Shown: one piece after another, positions 8,732 through 17,327 of the stretch
Layout of the letters: every line of letters starts with the position of its first letter
Position numbering within the stretch: the first letter of the stretch is position 1
DNA from: Picochlorum sp. 'celeri'
Taxonomy: Eukaryota > Chlorophyta > Trebouxiophyceae
Direction of reading: 5' to 3'
Length of the DNA: 64,000 nt
Assembly (NCBI GenBank): GCA_010909725.1
Contig: JAACMV010000008.1
Span: 982,172 to 1,046,171, forward strand
Program-made: the position numbers and the translations under genes
The notes under the pieces: generated by a model
Databases searched by the model: none
Seen by the model: the letters and a program-made list of their open reading frames with translations, nothing else
What the model was told of the DNA's origin: nothing

Positions 8732-9400
8732 TTGACAATATATACGTCTATTCGTTCAGATCAGTGCTACCTCTCTCTCTCTCTCTCCACCACCACCACG
8801 TAGACTGGCTTGTCAGAGACGTACCGGCTCTCTTCTTCCTGCGCCTTCAAGGATATGCCTGATTGCTCGTTCCCTTGAACTAGAACTAATGAAAAATGAC
8901 ACTGTAGTTCCAATTTCAACACACAAAGTCGCGCAGATCGCACCACGTGTGATGCTCAAACCTCCCCGTGATTCCAGAGAATCGTACTTCCCAAGCAGCA
9001 ATGGTACCTCCGAAACACGACTTCCGGGAATACTATCGACTTGAATAAGTAAATGAGGTGAAAGAACGTGGCTTTTTTAGTATGTACACGAATTGAGAGT
9101 CGGTGCAGCGGAAGTTGGTCATGACGTCAGATCTGGCGCCGCGTGCTCGAGAGGAGATCTGTTGCTGATTTCGTCCTCCACATCACTGAGATCCACTGGT
9201 CTGCTGATTTTTGACAGGGTGTTACATCTTGTCATGGACAAAATGGTGGACAAATTCACCTTGCATCGATCTTACAATGGAAAGAAAATGGTCCTGGTGT
9301 GAGCACAACAACCCCTGCCAAGACTAACGGGTATGCCATTGATCTTGCATCCATATCTTCCATACCGAGCAGAACGCCATAGATAGAGAGTACTCATAAG
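8732..9400. other. intergenic region with CRE-like site
   Basis: About 670 bp between the M14 gene start and the S28 gene stop. It must contain the M14 promoter (TATATA at ~8739, a CT microsatellite at ~8770-8788, CACGTG core at ~8944). A perfect palindromic CRE/bZIP site TGACGTCA lies at 9122-9129. Short open frames on the plus strand (9093-9302) match no family I know, and I could not assemble a convincing gene. Confidence 0.4.
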
Positions 9401-11125
9401 TTACGACAGATACTTTCTGAGATTATCCAGAACCTTTGCATTCACAGCATTCCACTGGGATAACACCTTGGGATTTAGCTGATTTGACTTTGGGGTGAGA
9501 TCTATAGTGGACATGCAGTGAGATCCAAGAGGAACAAAGAGGACACTGTTCCCATCAGGAACCAGATTCTCATTCTGATTGCAGAATGTGCGATTTCCTG
9601 GATCTGGGCAGTAATTGTGCCATGGAGTTCCTGGAGGTGTGATCCCAAACATTTGCCATGGATCGAGTCCCTCATTGACAAATGTAACATTTGTCACCTG
9701 AATTTGTCGTCCAGCAAAGTTGGAATTGGTTGCCTCAACACCAGCTGCCACATCCTCCAATGTCCAGTTTTTTTCAAAATACTGTGCACATGTAGTATTC
9801 ACCTTGTATTCAAGAGTATTACTTTGAAAAAGGTTGAAGACTTTCCATGCCGGAACCTCTTGTTGAGGGTCCACACCAAAGAAAGCCTCCAAATACCCAA
9901 ACTGATGACAATACTGATACGCCCATAAGCGACCTGCCATTGTCGCTTCTTCCTCTGGAGTTTCAGGCCATGTTACTACCGAAAGAGCATCGCCATCATC
10001 CGTCGTGATGTTCAAGCAAGATCTCTTTGGAATGGATGCGGTTGGATCTACAGTATCATTAAAGAAGGCCTTTTCCACCAACCAGTTCAGCGCATTCCAT
10101 GTCCCACCCTTGGTACGCATATTATTATCAGCAACCATACAAGAAAGTCGAATGTTTGATTTTTTCTGATCACCAGACACAGAATCAACCACGTTTTGAG
10201 TACCAGTAAGTGCCTCAAGCAGGTCGTCAATAACATTGTCCAAAAAATAGCTTGCATTCCTTGCTGCGTCGTCACATGGCTTCAAAGGAGCTGGAATCTT
10301 TCCATTAGGATCCAACCATCGCGATGCATACAAATTCAACGCATCATCCCAAAAGTTGAAACAGGCGTCACTTCCACCCACATCAACATTTTTCATGTTA
10401 TTGCTCAACACGGTAAAAAATGCATGGTAATCATACTGTGGGGACAGTGGGCCAGAATATGAAATAGCACCAGAGATCACATCGCCGTATTTTTCCTTCA
10501 TCCACGCAGCCAAACTCCCAGGGTAGGAGCCACCAGTCACAGCCCATCGAGTGTTCTTCATACCATATGTCAGGTTCAGAGGAGGGGTTGAGATCATATC
10601 AGGCTCTTGTGGCACGATATTGCTGATATACTCGATGAATTGCTTGGTATCTGCTAGCGCTTGTTCGGGGGTTAAGTATTGCAGATTTTCTGTGGACGCA
10701 TTTGGGAGCACGGCTGGGTACGATGCCCCATAATACCTGTGCTCCAATTCAATGTACACTCCATTCAGATTTCGCATCAATCCCCCACCGATTGTGACAA
10801 GGAACAAGCCATCAGTGCTTACAGGTCCTTCGCCTCCGACTTGGATCAGCGCCGGTGCATCATCATTAGCAGCATACTGTTGACACATTATGTAACGTTG
10901 GGAGAAGGTCCTGTCATCGCTTTCTGAAAAGTGGTCCAGTCTCTGGTCATTGTAAAAGTGAGATGAACATCCACTTGGAAACGTCTGTCTCTTGGAAATC
11001 TGAAAATGCTGACCAAAATGCCGCTGTCCGTGCATTCCACTGACGAAAGACAGCGGTGAAGCGGCAACGCGCCATACAGCTGCCGCAAGCACAAGACAGA
11101 GAGGAGGAGACAGAAAGCGAGCCAT
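9401..11125 (-). CDS. secreted serine peptidase, family S28
   Basis: A 574-residue prolyl-carboxypeptidase/DPP7-type serine peptidase, an enzyme family that cleaves after proline in the lysosome/vacuole or outside the cell. It has a signal peptide (PLCLVLAAAVWRVAASPL). The N-terminal signature FYNDQRLDHFSESDDRTF, with the following QRY, is family-typical. The nucleophile Ser is in GGSYPGSLAAWMKEKY, the catalytic Asp in NEGLDPWQMFG and the His in GSHCMSTIDL. Several N-glycosylation sequons are present (NLT, NTT, NVT). Length is normal for the family (~490-580). No intron. A TATAAATATATA box ends only ~7 nt before the ATG. It is divergent from the MORN-filamin gene. Confidence 0.92.
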   Translation of the reverse strand: MARFLSPPLCLVLAAAVWRVAASPLSFVSGMHGQRHFGQHFQISKRQTFPSGCSSHFYNDQRLDHFSESDDRTFSQRYIMCQQYAANDDAPALIQVGGEGPVSTDGLFLVTIGGGLMRNLNGVYIELEHRYYGASYPAVLPNASTENLQYLTPEQALADTKQFIEYISNIVPQEPDMISTPPLNLTYGMKNTRWAVTGGSYPGSLAAWMKEKYGDVISGAISYSGPLSPQYDYHAFFTVLSNNMKNVDVGGSDACFNFWDDALNLYASRWLDPNGKIPAPLKPCDDAARNASYFLDNVIDDLLEALTGTQNVVDSVSGDQKKSNIRLSCMVADNNMRTKGGTWNALNWLVEKAFFNDTVDPTASIPKRSCLNITTDDGDALSVVTWPETPEEEATMAGRLWAYQYCHQFGYLEAFFGVDPQQEVPAWKVFNLFQSNTLEYKVNTTCAQYFEKNWTLEDVAAGVEATNSNFAGRQIQVTNVTFVNEGLDPWQMFGITPPGTPWHNYCPDPGNRTFCNQNENLVPDGNSVLFVPLGSHCMSTIDLTPKSNQLNPKVLSQWNAVNAKVLDNLRKYLS

Positions 11126-11438
11126 CTCGGTATATATTTATAATGCTGATACTATGGTTATTAAGATCTATTATAGATTTAATAATAATAACCCTAGGTA
11201 GAATACTGTCTGGCGATCTTGCCACATGAGGTACAGGTACATGTACCTGATCTCGAGGGCACTAGAGAAGTCACCCATATATAGTATATGGGTGCATCAT
11301 CCGGATGGGGTCCTTTCAGAAGCTGATTGTGACCGGCCAACTTTGCGCAGGGGTATGGTCAAACTTTTTTTAAATGGTTCCACGCCACTGTGGCCCGTGT
11401 TAAAGCAATGATAGATTAGTGAGATAATAAGAAGAAAA
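11126..11438. promoter_or_regulatory. divergent promoter, S28 peptidase and MORN-filamin genes
   Basis: This 313-bp gap separates two outward-reading starts. It contains the S28 TATA stretch and an AT-rich segment (11140-11200). Near 11240 the sequence ggtacaggtacatgtacctg forms an imperfect inverted repeat around GTACATGTAC. A second short palindrome, atatatagtatat, lies near 11277. No coding exon is seen. Confidence 0.35.
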
Positions 11439-13901
11439 ATGGTGAACGTAGACACACTTGTTAACAGGATGCAATCTTCAGGGCGCCGTGGGGTGGATCA
11501 GCTAGAGAGTGGAATTGACCGAGTCAAACGGCGTACTGGCGACAGCAAGGTGGATATAAGTGACGTCACTGATGATACAATAACATATGATGCGAGCAAG
11601 AGTGAGGATACTGTGCAGTATGCAGAGGTGAGGGAGGAGGTGAGGAGGAGCGTCGAAAGGCTTCGGCTGGAGGTGGAGATGGCATCTTCTCAACGGGAGA
11701 TGGGTGGTGTTGAGCTGTCACCAGAGGCTCTGGCCAAAGGATTTACATGCCCGGAAGATTTCCAGATTCGAGAGGAGAGGATCGAATACGGAGATGGCGT
11801 GTACTACGAGGGCGAAGTGCTGGGGAAGATGAGGCATGGCAGGGGCGTGTATCGGGATGCAACAGGGGCTGAATATTCAGGAGAGTTTCGATACGATGTC
11901 GTTGAGGGAAAAGCACGAGCAAAGATGCCAGATGGAAGCACCTATGATGGGGATTGGGTCGCTGGAAACCCCCATGGGATGGGCAAGAGCACGTATCCCA
12001 ATGGGGGGGTGTATGAAGGCGACTTTGAAGGGGGGTCACGAAGCGGTTGGGGGAAGATGGTATTTATCAATGGAGATTGGTATGAAGGTGAATGGAAGGA
12101 TGATAAGATTCATGGAGAGGGGAGGTGGACGAATGCCGATGGGTCATATTTCCAGGGGAGCTTTGATGCAGGTGAGAGGGTCCATGGCAAGTTTGCATCA
12201 CATGATGGATCGGAGGAATATGTTGGGGAATGGCGGGGCGCGGCTCGGCACGGTAAGGGCATGCTTTATATAAAGAGTTTCGGCAAGTATGATGGGGAAT
12301 TCAAAGATGATGCGCCACATGGGGAGGGCACATGCATCTATGTAGATGGATCAGTTTACGAAGGAGAATTTATGAATGGGGTCAGATGTGGAAAAGGGAT
12401 ACTCAAGCGCGACTCATTTCTCTATCAGGGTGAGTGGAAAGATGACCGCATGCATGGAAAGGGATTTCTCATGGCTGAGTCTGGGGACAAGTACGTGGGG
12501 GAATTCAGGGAAGGGGAGAAGGATGGGAAAGGGAGGATGCAGTATCACAGCGGGACCGCGTATGAAGGGGAATGGATGCGCGGAAACCGACATGGTCGAG
12601 GTACATGTAAATATGATAACGGGGATGTGTATGTTGGAGATTGGGTCGATGATAAGAGGCATGGAAGAGGCACATGTAAGTTCAAGGATGGCACCAAGTT
12701 TCGAGGGGAGTGGGAAGACGACGGATGGGTTCAGACAGCAGCTGATCCCCAACGAACAAGGATTGCTGGGGCAGGAATTGTAAGGGCCGAAGTTGGAAAT
12801 GTTGCCAAGTTCATGATTCAGGGAAGGGATGCCCAAGGCAATAGGCGCCTGAACGGAGGGGACGCATTCCAAGTCCAGCTTGTTTTGCATGGCGAATGCG
12901 GGAATCCAGATATTCCACAGGATGAGATTGTTTCAGTTACCGGCCACGTGACGGATAATGATGATGGGACGTATGAGGTGACGTACTGTTCCGAGATTTC
13001 AGGAGTGTATGAACTGAGTGTGTTGACCGAGATTGGCCAGGAGCACGTTGCGGATTCCCCATATCCAGTGAGGCTGCTCCCTGGTGCGCCTTGCTACAAG
13101 ACATCTTTGATCCGAGGAGAGGGGAAAGCATGGGCTACATGCGGGCAAAAGGCAAAGTTTGAGATTTTGATTCGTGATAAATTTGGAAATTGTTGCTCGG
13201 GCCATCAGTGGCAGGATTTAATCAGGCTGAAGCTCAGATTAGAGGGCAGTCTGTCAGAAAAGCATGTCGACTGTATTCCTACTGGTGATGGAAGGCTTCT
13301 ATGCTCCTATAGTGCGCCTGAGGAGGAAGGCTATTACAGACTGCACATTGAAAATGAAAAGGGCATTGCTGTGCCAGGGACACCATTCTCAGTCCATGTG
13401 AGCAATGGACAAAAGGCAGCCGTCAGCCAGGAAGATCAAGTTGAAAACTCTACTACAATCCCGGATACCAATAGATTTTGGGAGCAAGTTGCAATGGAAT
13501 CGTACATGCAAGATGGCAACGTTGCTGGGTGGGACAGCGCTGATGATGAAACCGAATCCCCAGAGGACAACTATTCCAAATCTCATCCTGGCGTGCCTGT
13601 CGTCGAAAATCTAGAAGACTTATGGCTCGTTTCAAAGCTACAACAGGAGCGCAAGTCGAAGGAGGAAGAGAATAAGCAGAAGAAGTTGCAGGAAATGAGG
13701 TCAAAGCTGCAGGACACATTCGGCCCAGGCCAAGAGCCATCAATAGATGAGGCCCAGAATGCCATGAAAGAAATAATTGAAGGCGAGATGAAGCAAGCAG
13801 TTGCGGAGTTGCAGGCACCAGACCAGAAAAATGCTTCACAAGGAGAGAAGAAACAAAGGGATCTCCATGTTCTGGCAGCATCTCTGGATGATCTCGCCTA
13901 A
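11439..13901 (+). CDS. MORN-repeat protein with filamin-type Ig domains
   Basis: An 820-residue intronless gene. After a ~110-residue charged N-terminus come about a dozen MORN repeats (residues ~115-430; pattern YEGEW-x-GKGxG, e.g. YEGEWMRGNRHGRGTCKY), which usually bind phospholipids or scaffold membrane-cytoskeleton contacts. Two filamin/ABP280-like immunoglobulin repeats follow (~435-670). The first ends VADSPYPVRLLPG and the second VPGTPFSVHVS, the classical filamin ending. The C-terminal ~150 residues are charged, probably coiled coil. There is no membrane segment, kinase or lipase domain, so this looks like a structural adaptor, perhaps cortical or flagellar. The MORN-plus-filamin combination is uncommon to my knowledge. 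Confidence 0.85.
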   Translation: MVNVDTLVNRMQSSGRRGVDQLESGIDRVKRRTGDSKVDISDVTDDTITYDASKSEDTVQYAEVREEVRRSVERLRLEVEMASSQREMGGVELSPEALAKGFTCPEDFQIREERIEYGDGVYYEGEVLGKMRHGRGVYRDATGAEYSGEFRYDVVEGKARAKMPDGSTYDGDWVAGNPHGMGKSTYPNGGVYEGDFEGGSRSGWGKMVFINGDWYEGEWKDDKIHGEGRWTNADGSYFQGSFDAGERVHGKFASHDGSEEYVGEWRGAARHGKGMLYIKSFGKYDGEFKDDAPHGEGTCIYVDGSVYEGEFMNGVRCGKGILKRDSFLYQGEWKDDRMHGKGFLMAESGDKYVGEFREGEKDGKGRMQYHSGTAYEGEWMRGNRHGRGTCKYDNGDVYVGDWVDDKRHGRGTCKFKDGTKFRGEWEDDGWVQTAADPQRTRIAGAGIVRAEVGNVAKFMIQGRDAQGNRRLNGGDAFQVQLVLHGECGNPDIPQDEIVSVTGHVTDNDDGTYEVTYCSEISGVYELSVLTEIGQEHVADSPYPVRLLPGAPCYKTSLIRGEGKAWATCGQKAKFEILIRDKFGNCCSGHQWQDLIRLKLRLEGSLSEKHVDCIPTGDGRLLCSYSAPEEEGYYRLHIENEKGIAVPGTPFSVHVSNGQKAAVSQEDQVENSTTIPDTNRFWEQVAMESYMQDGNVAGWDSADDETESPEDNYSKSHPGVPVVENLEDLWLVSKLQQERKSKEEENKQKKLQEMRSKLQDTFGPGQEPSIDEAQNAMKEIIEGEMKQAVAELQAPDQKNASQGEKKQRDLHVLAASLDDLA

Positions 13902-13995
13902 CTCCATCAGATAGATTCATCACCCCACATGTGCTGGGTACCAAATTCTATTAAACTATTCAGTACAGAGCTTCCAAACGTGTGTAAAAAGAACA

Positions 13996-14559
13996 ATGCA
14001 GAGAGTTGCTTTGACTCGACTCACTCCAACTCTGGGACAGTTGCGAACTGGCTGCAGCAGGGTCTCAAACCCTACCCAAATGCTGCATACAAACTCATTA
14101 AATAAACATGCGTTGACATCACAGTCTCTATGCATGCTGATCGATGTTAATTCTCAGAGATTTTCCTCATTTTCCTGCGGTGCCACACCGTCTGGAGGTT
14201 CTGCAGGGGTACCAACAGCGTCTTGCAAAGAGGCTTATGATTTGATTAATTCTGGTTTTAAATATCTCGATGTGAGGACCCCCGAAGAATTCGCTGGAGG
14301 ACACATTGCAGGCTCTGTCAACGTGCCAGTCTGGGTAAAGGATGAAAACCAGCAAATGGTTCCCAATGAGGCATTTGTCCAGGCAGTTGAGGAGCAATTT
14401 CCAGATAAAGAGGGAGTGAAGTTGTGCGTTGGATGCCTGAGTGGAAAGAGATCGGATGCTGCGACGAGGTTATTGGTGAGTGCTGGCTACAGAAACTTGA
14501 TCGACATGACTGAGGGATTTTCAGGGTGGTGTGGGCAGGGCTTGCCAACCGAGCAATGA
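13996..14559 (+). CDS. rhodanese-domain sulfurtransferase, organelle-targeted
   Basis: A 187-residue single-domain rhodanese with a ~75-residue serine/threonine-rich, basic N-terminal extension that looks like a mitochondrial or plastid presequence. The domain runs from ~residue 78 (KEAYDLINSGFKYLDVRTPEEF) to the end. The active-site loop CVGCLSGKRS carries the persulfide-forming Cys, and its CxxGxR(S) form resembles plant thiosulfate sulfurtransferases STR16/18 and the GlpE group. VRTPEEFAGGHIAGSVNVP is the CH2A-type conserved motif. The substrate is unknown; thiosulfate or cysteine persulfide transfer is likely. The gene lies in a run of four plus-strand genes with separate short promoters. 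Confidence 0.87.
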   Translation: MQRVALTRLTPTLGQLRTGCSRVSNPTQMLHTNSLNKHALTSQSLCMLIDVNSQRFSSFSCGATPSGGSAGVPTASCKEAYDLINSGFKYLDVRTPEEFAGGHIAGSVNVPVWVKDENQQMVPNEAFVQAVEEQFPDKEGVKLCVGCLSGKRSDAATRLLVSAGYRNLIDMTEGFSGWCGQGLPTEQ

Positions 14560-14631
14560 CAATATACGCGTCTATAATATAAGATTCAATACAAATGATT
14601 TCATCTTCATGTAAGAGCATTCATCCATTCT

Positions 14632-15936
14632 ATGGAGACGTCTGCTGGTGCTGAGAAGCACAAGGGAGAGACAGCCGTGGTTGTCTTGGTGCTCGTAGGT
14701 CTACAAGGAAGCGGCAAGACGACCTTTAGATCTCGATTAGAACAATGTAATTCGTTAGAGGTGGTGGGGGTGTGTCAAGACGTTCTGGGTACGCGGGAAA
14801 AGTGCCTTTGTGTGTTTCGCAGGGCCCTTTCGGACTGGGAAGGGCCCGAGGGAAAGGCTTTAGGCAATGCATCTGAGAGAAGGATTAGATTCATAGTAGT
14901 TGATAGGACAAATTTGTCAAAGGAGCAGCGTCGCATCTGGACGGATGAAATCAAGAGGGCTCAGGGAGGAACTGTTGGGAAGAGCCTGGCACTTTTCTGG
15001 GACATGCCTGCCAAATTTTGTGCGAAACGAGCAGCTGATCGTAAAACACATGAGGGTGGTTTGCAGGGAAGAGGAGCTTATCCAGTAGTCCATCAGAGCA
15101 GCAAGGGTTTGCAGAGGCCTGATGTGGAAGAAGATTTTGATTCTGTGGTGACGTTTACATGTGATGAGCACGCTTTTGCATTTGCAGATCACCTAATTGC
15201 GGTCAACAAAGAATTTAAAGATACTGGGATATTACATATTGATACGAAAGTGCATAGGAAAGTGCGTCGGGATGCGTTCCAGATTTTGATGTCACAGAGG
15301 AAGAAGAGCAAGAAAACATTGTCGTCCTCCTCAAACGAGCACACCTTTGGCAGATTTCGAGGATGGGACACTTTTGTGAAATATACTTCATCTGTCCCTC
15401 AGGAAGCTTTGTTCTCGGATGAGAAGTGTATTGTCATTTCGGACAAGTTTCCAAAGGCCAAAACACACCTTTTGGCCATAGCAAGGTGTGGAGCGCTGCA
15501 AGGCCCTTTGAATCTTAGGCCAAGGCATATTGGGCTGCTTCGCCATATAAAAGATGTCTCATACCAGGTACTTTCGACCCTAACCGATGCAACAATAGAA
15601 CAAATGAAACAACAGAACATGTATCAGATGGGTTTTCACAGTTCTCCATCGCTTTCACAGCTCCATATGCACGTAATCTCAAAGGATTTTGATTCAGAAT
15701 GCCTCAAGACAAAAAAGCATTGGACAAGCTTTACAAACCCTCAGTTTTTCTTGAATGTTGATGACGTTTTGGCCCAATTTGAACGTGGAATTCCTGCCTT
15801 GGATTACAACGTGGAGGAGAAGAATGCATTGCTCAAGGACACTCCTCTTACCTGTCCTGTTTGTCAGTGTCAATCTCTTCGCACATTACCAGAGATGAAA
15901 GACCATTATCGACAGTGCTTCATTCGAGGCAGTTGA
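14632..15936 (+). CDS. APTX: aprataxin-like protein: P-loop kinase, HIT and zinc finger
   Basis: 434 residues. The N-terminal third is a polynucleotide-kinase-like P-loop domain (VGLQGSGKTTFRSRLE; DRTNLSKEQRRIWTDEI). The middle is a HIT domain whose catalytic string LHMHVISKDFDSECLKTK matches aprataxin closely. The C-terminus is the aprataxin-type zinc finger (CPVCQCQSLRTLPEMKDHYRQC; C-C-H-C). Aprataxin removes AMP from abortive 5' DNA-ligation ends in single-strand break repair. Animals have an FHA domain at the N-terminus, whereas plants fuse HIT to a kinase-like domain, as here; this supports a plant-lineage host. The nucleus is the expected site. No intron; the start is the first ATG in frame. 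Confidence 0.9.
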   Translation: METSAGAEKHKGETAVVVLVLVGLQGSGKTTFRSRLEQCNSLEVVGVCQDVLGTREKCLCVFRRALSDWEGPEGKALGNASERRIRFIVVDRTNLSKEQRRIWTDEIKRAQGGTVGKSLALFWDMPAKFCAKRAADRKTHEGGLQGRGAYPVVHQSSKGLQRPDVEEDFDSVVTFTCDEHAFAFADHLIAVNKEFKDTGILHIDTKVHRKVRRDAFQILMSQRKKSKKTLSSSSNEHTFGRFRGWDTFVKYTSSVPQEALFSDEKCIVISDKFPKAKTHLLAIARCGALQGPLNLRPRHIGLLRHIKDVSYQVLSTLTDATIEQMKQQNMYQMGFHSSPSLSQLHMHVISKDFDSECLKTKKHWTSFTNPQFFLNVDDVLAQFERGIPALDYNVEEKNALLKDTPLTCPVCQCQSLRTLPEMKDHYRQCFIRGS

Positions 15937-16054
15937 GTTCATAGCGGGAGTTGACTGGCCCAAATGCAGATGACAAGTCATCTTGCCTCTGCCCAATCAT
16001 ATGTATCGTGCATTGCTCAAGGCGCATTTCTAACAAATAAAAGTACATTATAAA

Positions 16055-16945
16055 ATGTTTCGAACCCTTTCTAGAACTGGACGGCGCTGCTACTCAAGCC
16101 TCCTCACACAAAACTTGGCCCAGACAGGAGAAGGTATCAAAGAGTGTGAGGTGGTACAGTGGTTTGTCAAACCGGGAGATACAGTGAAAGAGTATGATAT
16201 GCTCTGCCGCGTACAATCAGACAAGGCAACAGTGGATGTCACCAGTATCTTTTCGGGTGTGATTCACAAGGTGTCTTGCCCAGAAGGAGGCCTCGTTGCT
16301 GTGGGACAGCCTCTTGTGGAGTACTACGGTGATGATACGCATCGTATACCATTACGAGGGTATCAGAGAGCCATGGTTAAATCCATGGAAATATCAGCGA
16401 CCATTCCACACTGCTATGCCTTTGACACCTTGGCCCTGCCCCGGAGCATTCCTAGCTCAATTACAGCCCATGCAGTACATGCCCTTGCAAAAACAGTGCG
16501 ACAAGTGCCTCTGATGCAAGCAAAATTTGTGCAGAATGCAGACTTAATTGAGATTCCCGGTGAAGTTCACGTTGGAATTGCTATAGATACTCCACAGGGT
16601 CTAGCTGTTCCATGCATTCACAGTGCACAGGACAAGAGTGTTGAGGACATTGGCCGAGAGATTCAACTCCTGAAACAGAAGGCCGTAAATCGCCAGCTTA
16701 CCAAGCAGGACATTGAGGGAAGCACCATCACCATTAGCAATATTGGTTCGCTCGGTATAAAGGCTGGACTGGCATGCATCCAGCCAGGCCAATGTTCCAT
16801 AGTTACCTTGGGGAAGATTACTGACGATGGCAGCAAAAAGTCCATGGATGTTAGTGTTGCTGCGGACCACAGACTTGTCGATGGGAGCATAGTTGCGTCT
16901 TTTCTATCAAAATTTTCCACCAACATCTGTAAGATGCGGTCCTGA
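16055..16945 (+). CDS. DBT: 2-oxoacid dehydrogenase E2 (branched-chain type), shortened
   Basis: 296 residues, against ~420-490 for normal E2 of the branched-chain 2-oxoacid dehydrogenase. A mitochondrial presequence (MFRTLSRTGRRCYSS) is followed by a lipoyl domain with the lipoylation motif RVQSDKATVDVTS (~residues 25-100). The acyltransferase domain begins almost at once at RIPLRGYQRAMVKSM and keeps the active-site string ADHRLVDGS. The peripheral-subunit-binding domain that docks E1/E3 is absent, as is the linker, and about 10-40 residues of the catalytic core after TLALPRS are missing. The frame is unbroken and no splice sites would restore these parts, so this seems a genuine compact form or a derived paralogue. 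TTATAAA directly abuts the ATG. Confidence 0.82.
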   Translation: MFRTLSRTGRRCYSSLLTQNLAQTGEGIKECEVVQWFVKPGDTVKEYDMLCRVQSDKATVDVTSIFSGVIHKVSCPEGGLVAVGQPLVEYYGDDTHRIPLRGYQRAMVKSMEISATIPHCYAFDTLALPRSIPSSITAHAVHALAKTVRQVPLMQAKFVQNADLIEIPGEVHVGIAIDTPQGLAVPCIHSAQDKSVEDIGREIQLLKQKAVNRQLTKQDIEGSTITISNIGSLGIKAGLACIQPGQCSIVTLGKITDDGSKKSMDVSVAADHRLVDGSIVASFLSKFSTNICKMRS

Positions 16946-16961
16946 TCATCAGGCAAAACAA

Positions 16962-17068
16962 TGATCCTACCAGGGATCGAACCTGGAATCTCCTGTTCAC
17001 TTCCGCAGAGGGCATGCCAACCCTCGTTCCACCGTAGACAGGCGCCTTATCCATTGGGCCATAGGACC
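16962..17068 (-). tRNA. tRNA-Arg(ACG) with a 34-nt intron
   Basis: The minus strand folds as a complete cloverleaf. The acceptor stem is GGTCCTA with TAGGATC, and the D arm is GCC-CAATGGATAA-GGC. The anticodon stem is CCTGT/ACAGG with loop CTACGGA (anticodon ACG), and the T arm is TCCAG-GTTCGAT-CCTGG with the GTTCGAT loop. The 34-nt intron (16998-17031) lies one base 3' of the anticodon, the canonical nuclear tRNA intron position. The mature length is 73 nt with discriminator A. A34 would be edited to inosine to read CGN codons. CCA is not encoded. The gene lies between the E2 stop and the TrpE 3' region. Confidence 0.95.
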
Positions 17069-17284
17069 AATCGGTCAAATTGGTTTTTTCTGGCATATAT
17101 TAATGGGTTTCTTTAATTCCTTAATTGAGACATAAGAAAACCTGGTAGGAAAATGAAAAATGTACAATTTACATTGGTGCCGGAGTACACGATATTATTA
17201 TAATTTACACGGTATTACACGATAATCAGATAGGGGACAAAAAATTGATCGAGCATGCCTCTCGCCGCTCTGTTGCGCCGAGTC

Positions 17285-17318
17285 TTCGGGAAAGACCCTA
17301 AAGCCTGTCTTTCCCGAA
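17285..17318 (-). other. perfect 12-bp hairpin in TrpE 3' flank
   Basis: TTCGGGAAAGAC at 17285-17296 is followed, after a 10-nt loop, by its exact complement GTCTTTCCCGAA at 17307-17318. It begins 10 nt after the TrpE stop codon on the minus strand, so it should form in the TrpE 3' UTR. It could protect or process the transcript end; no protein or histone-type consensus is recognisable. Confidence 0.7.
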
Positions 17319-17327
17319 AGAGTACCC

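Noticed and set aside
9093..9302. 69-residue plus-strand frame in the M14-S28 gap
   Set aside because: No homology, no good start context and no splice partners found; kept only as part of an intergenic region.
11743..12890. Several 90-160 residue frames opposite or out of phase with the MORN array
   Set aside because: They arise from the repeated Gly-rich codons of the MORN repeats and carry no independent motif.
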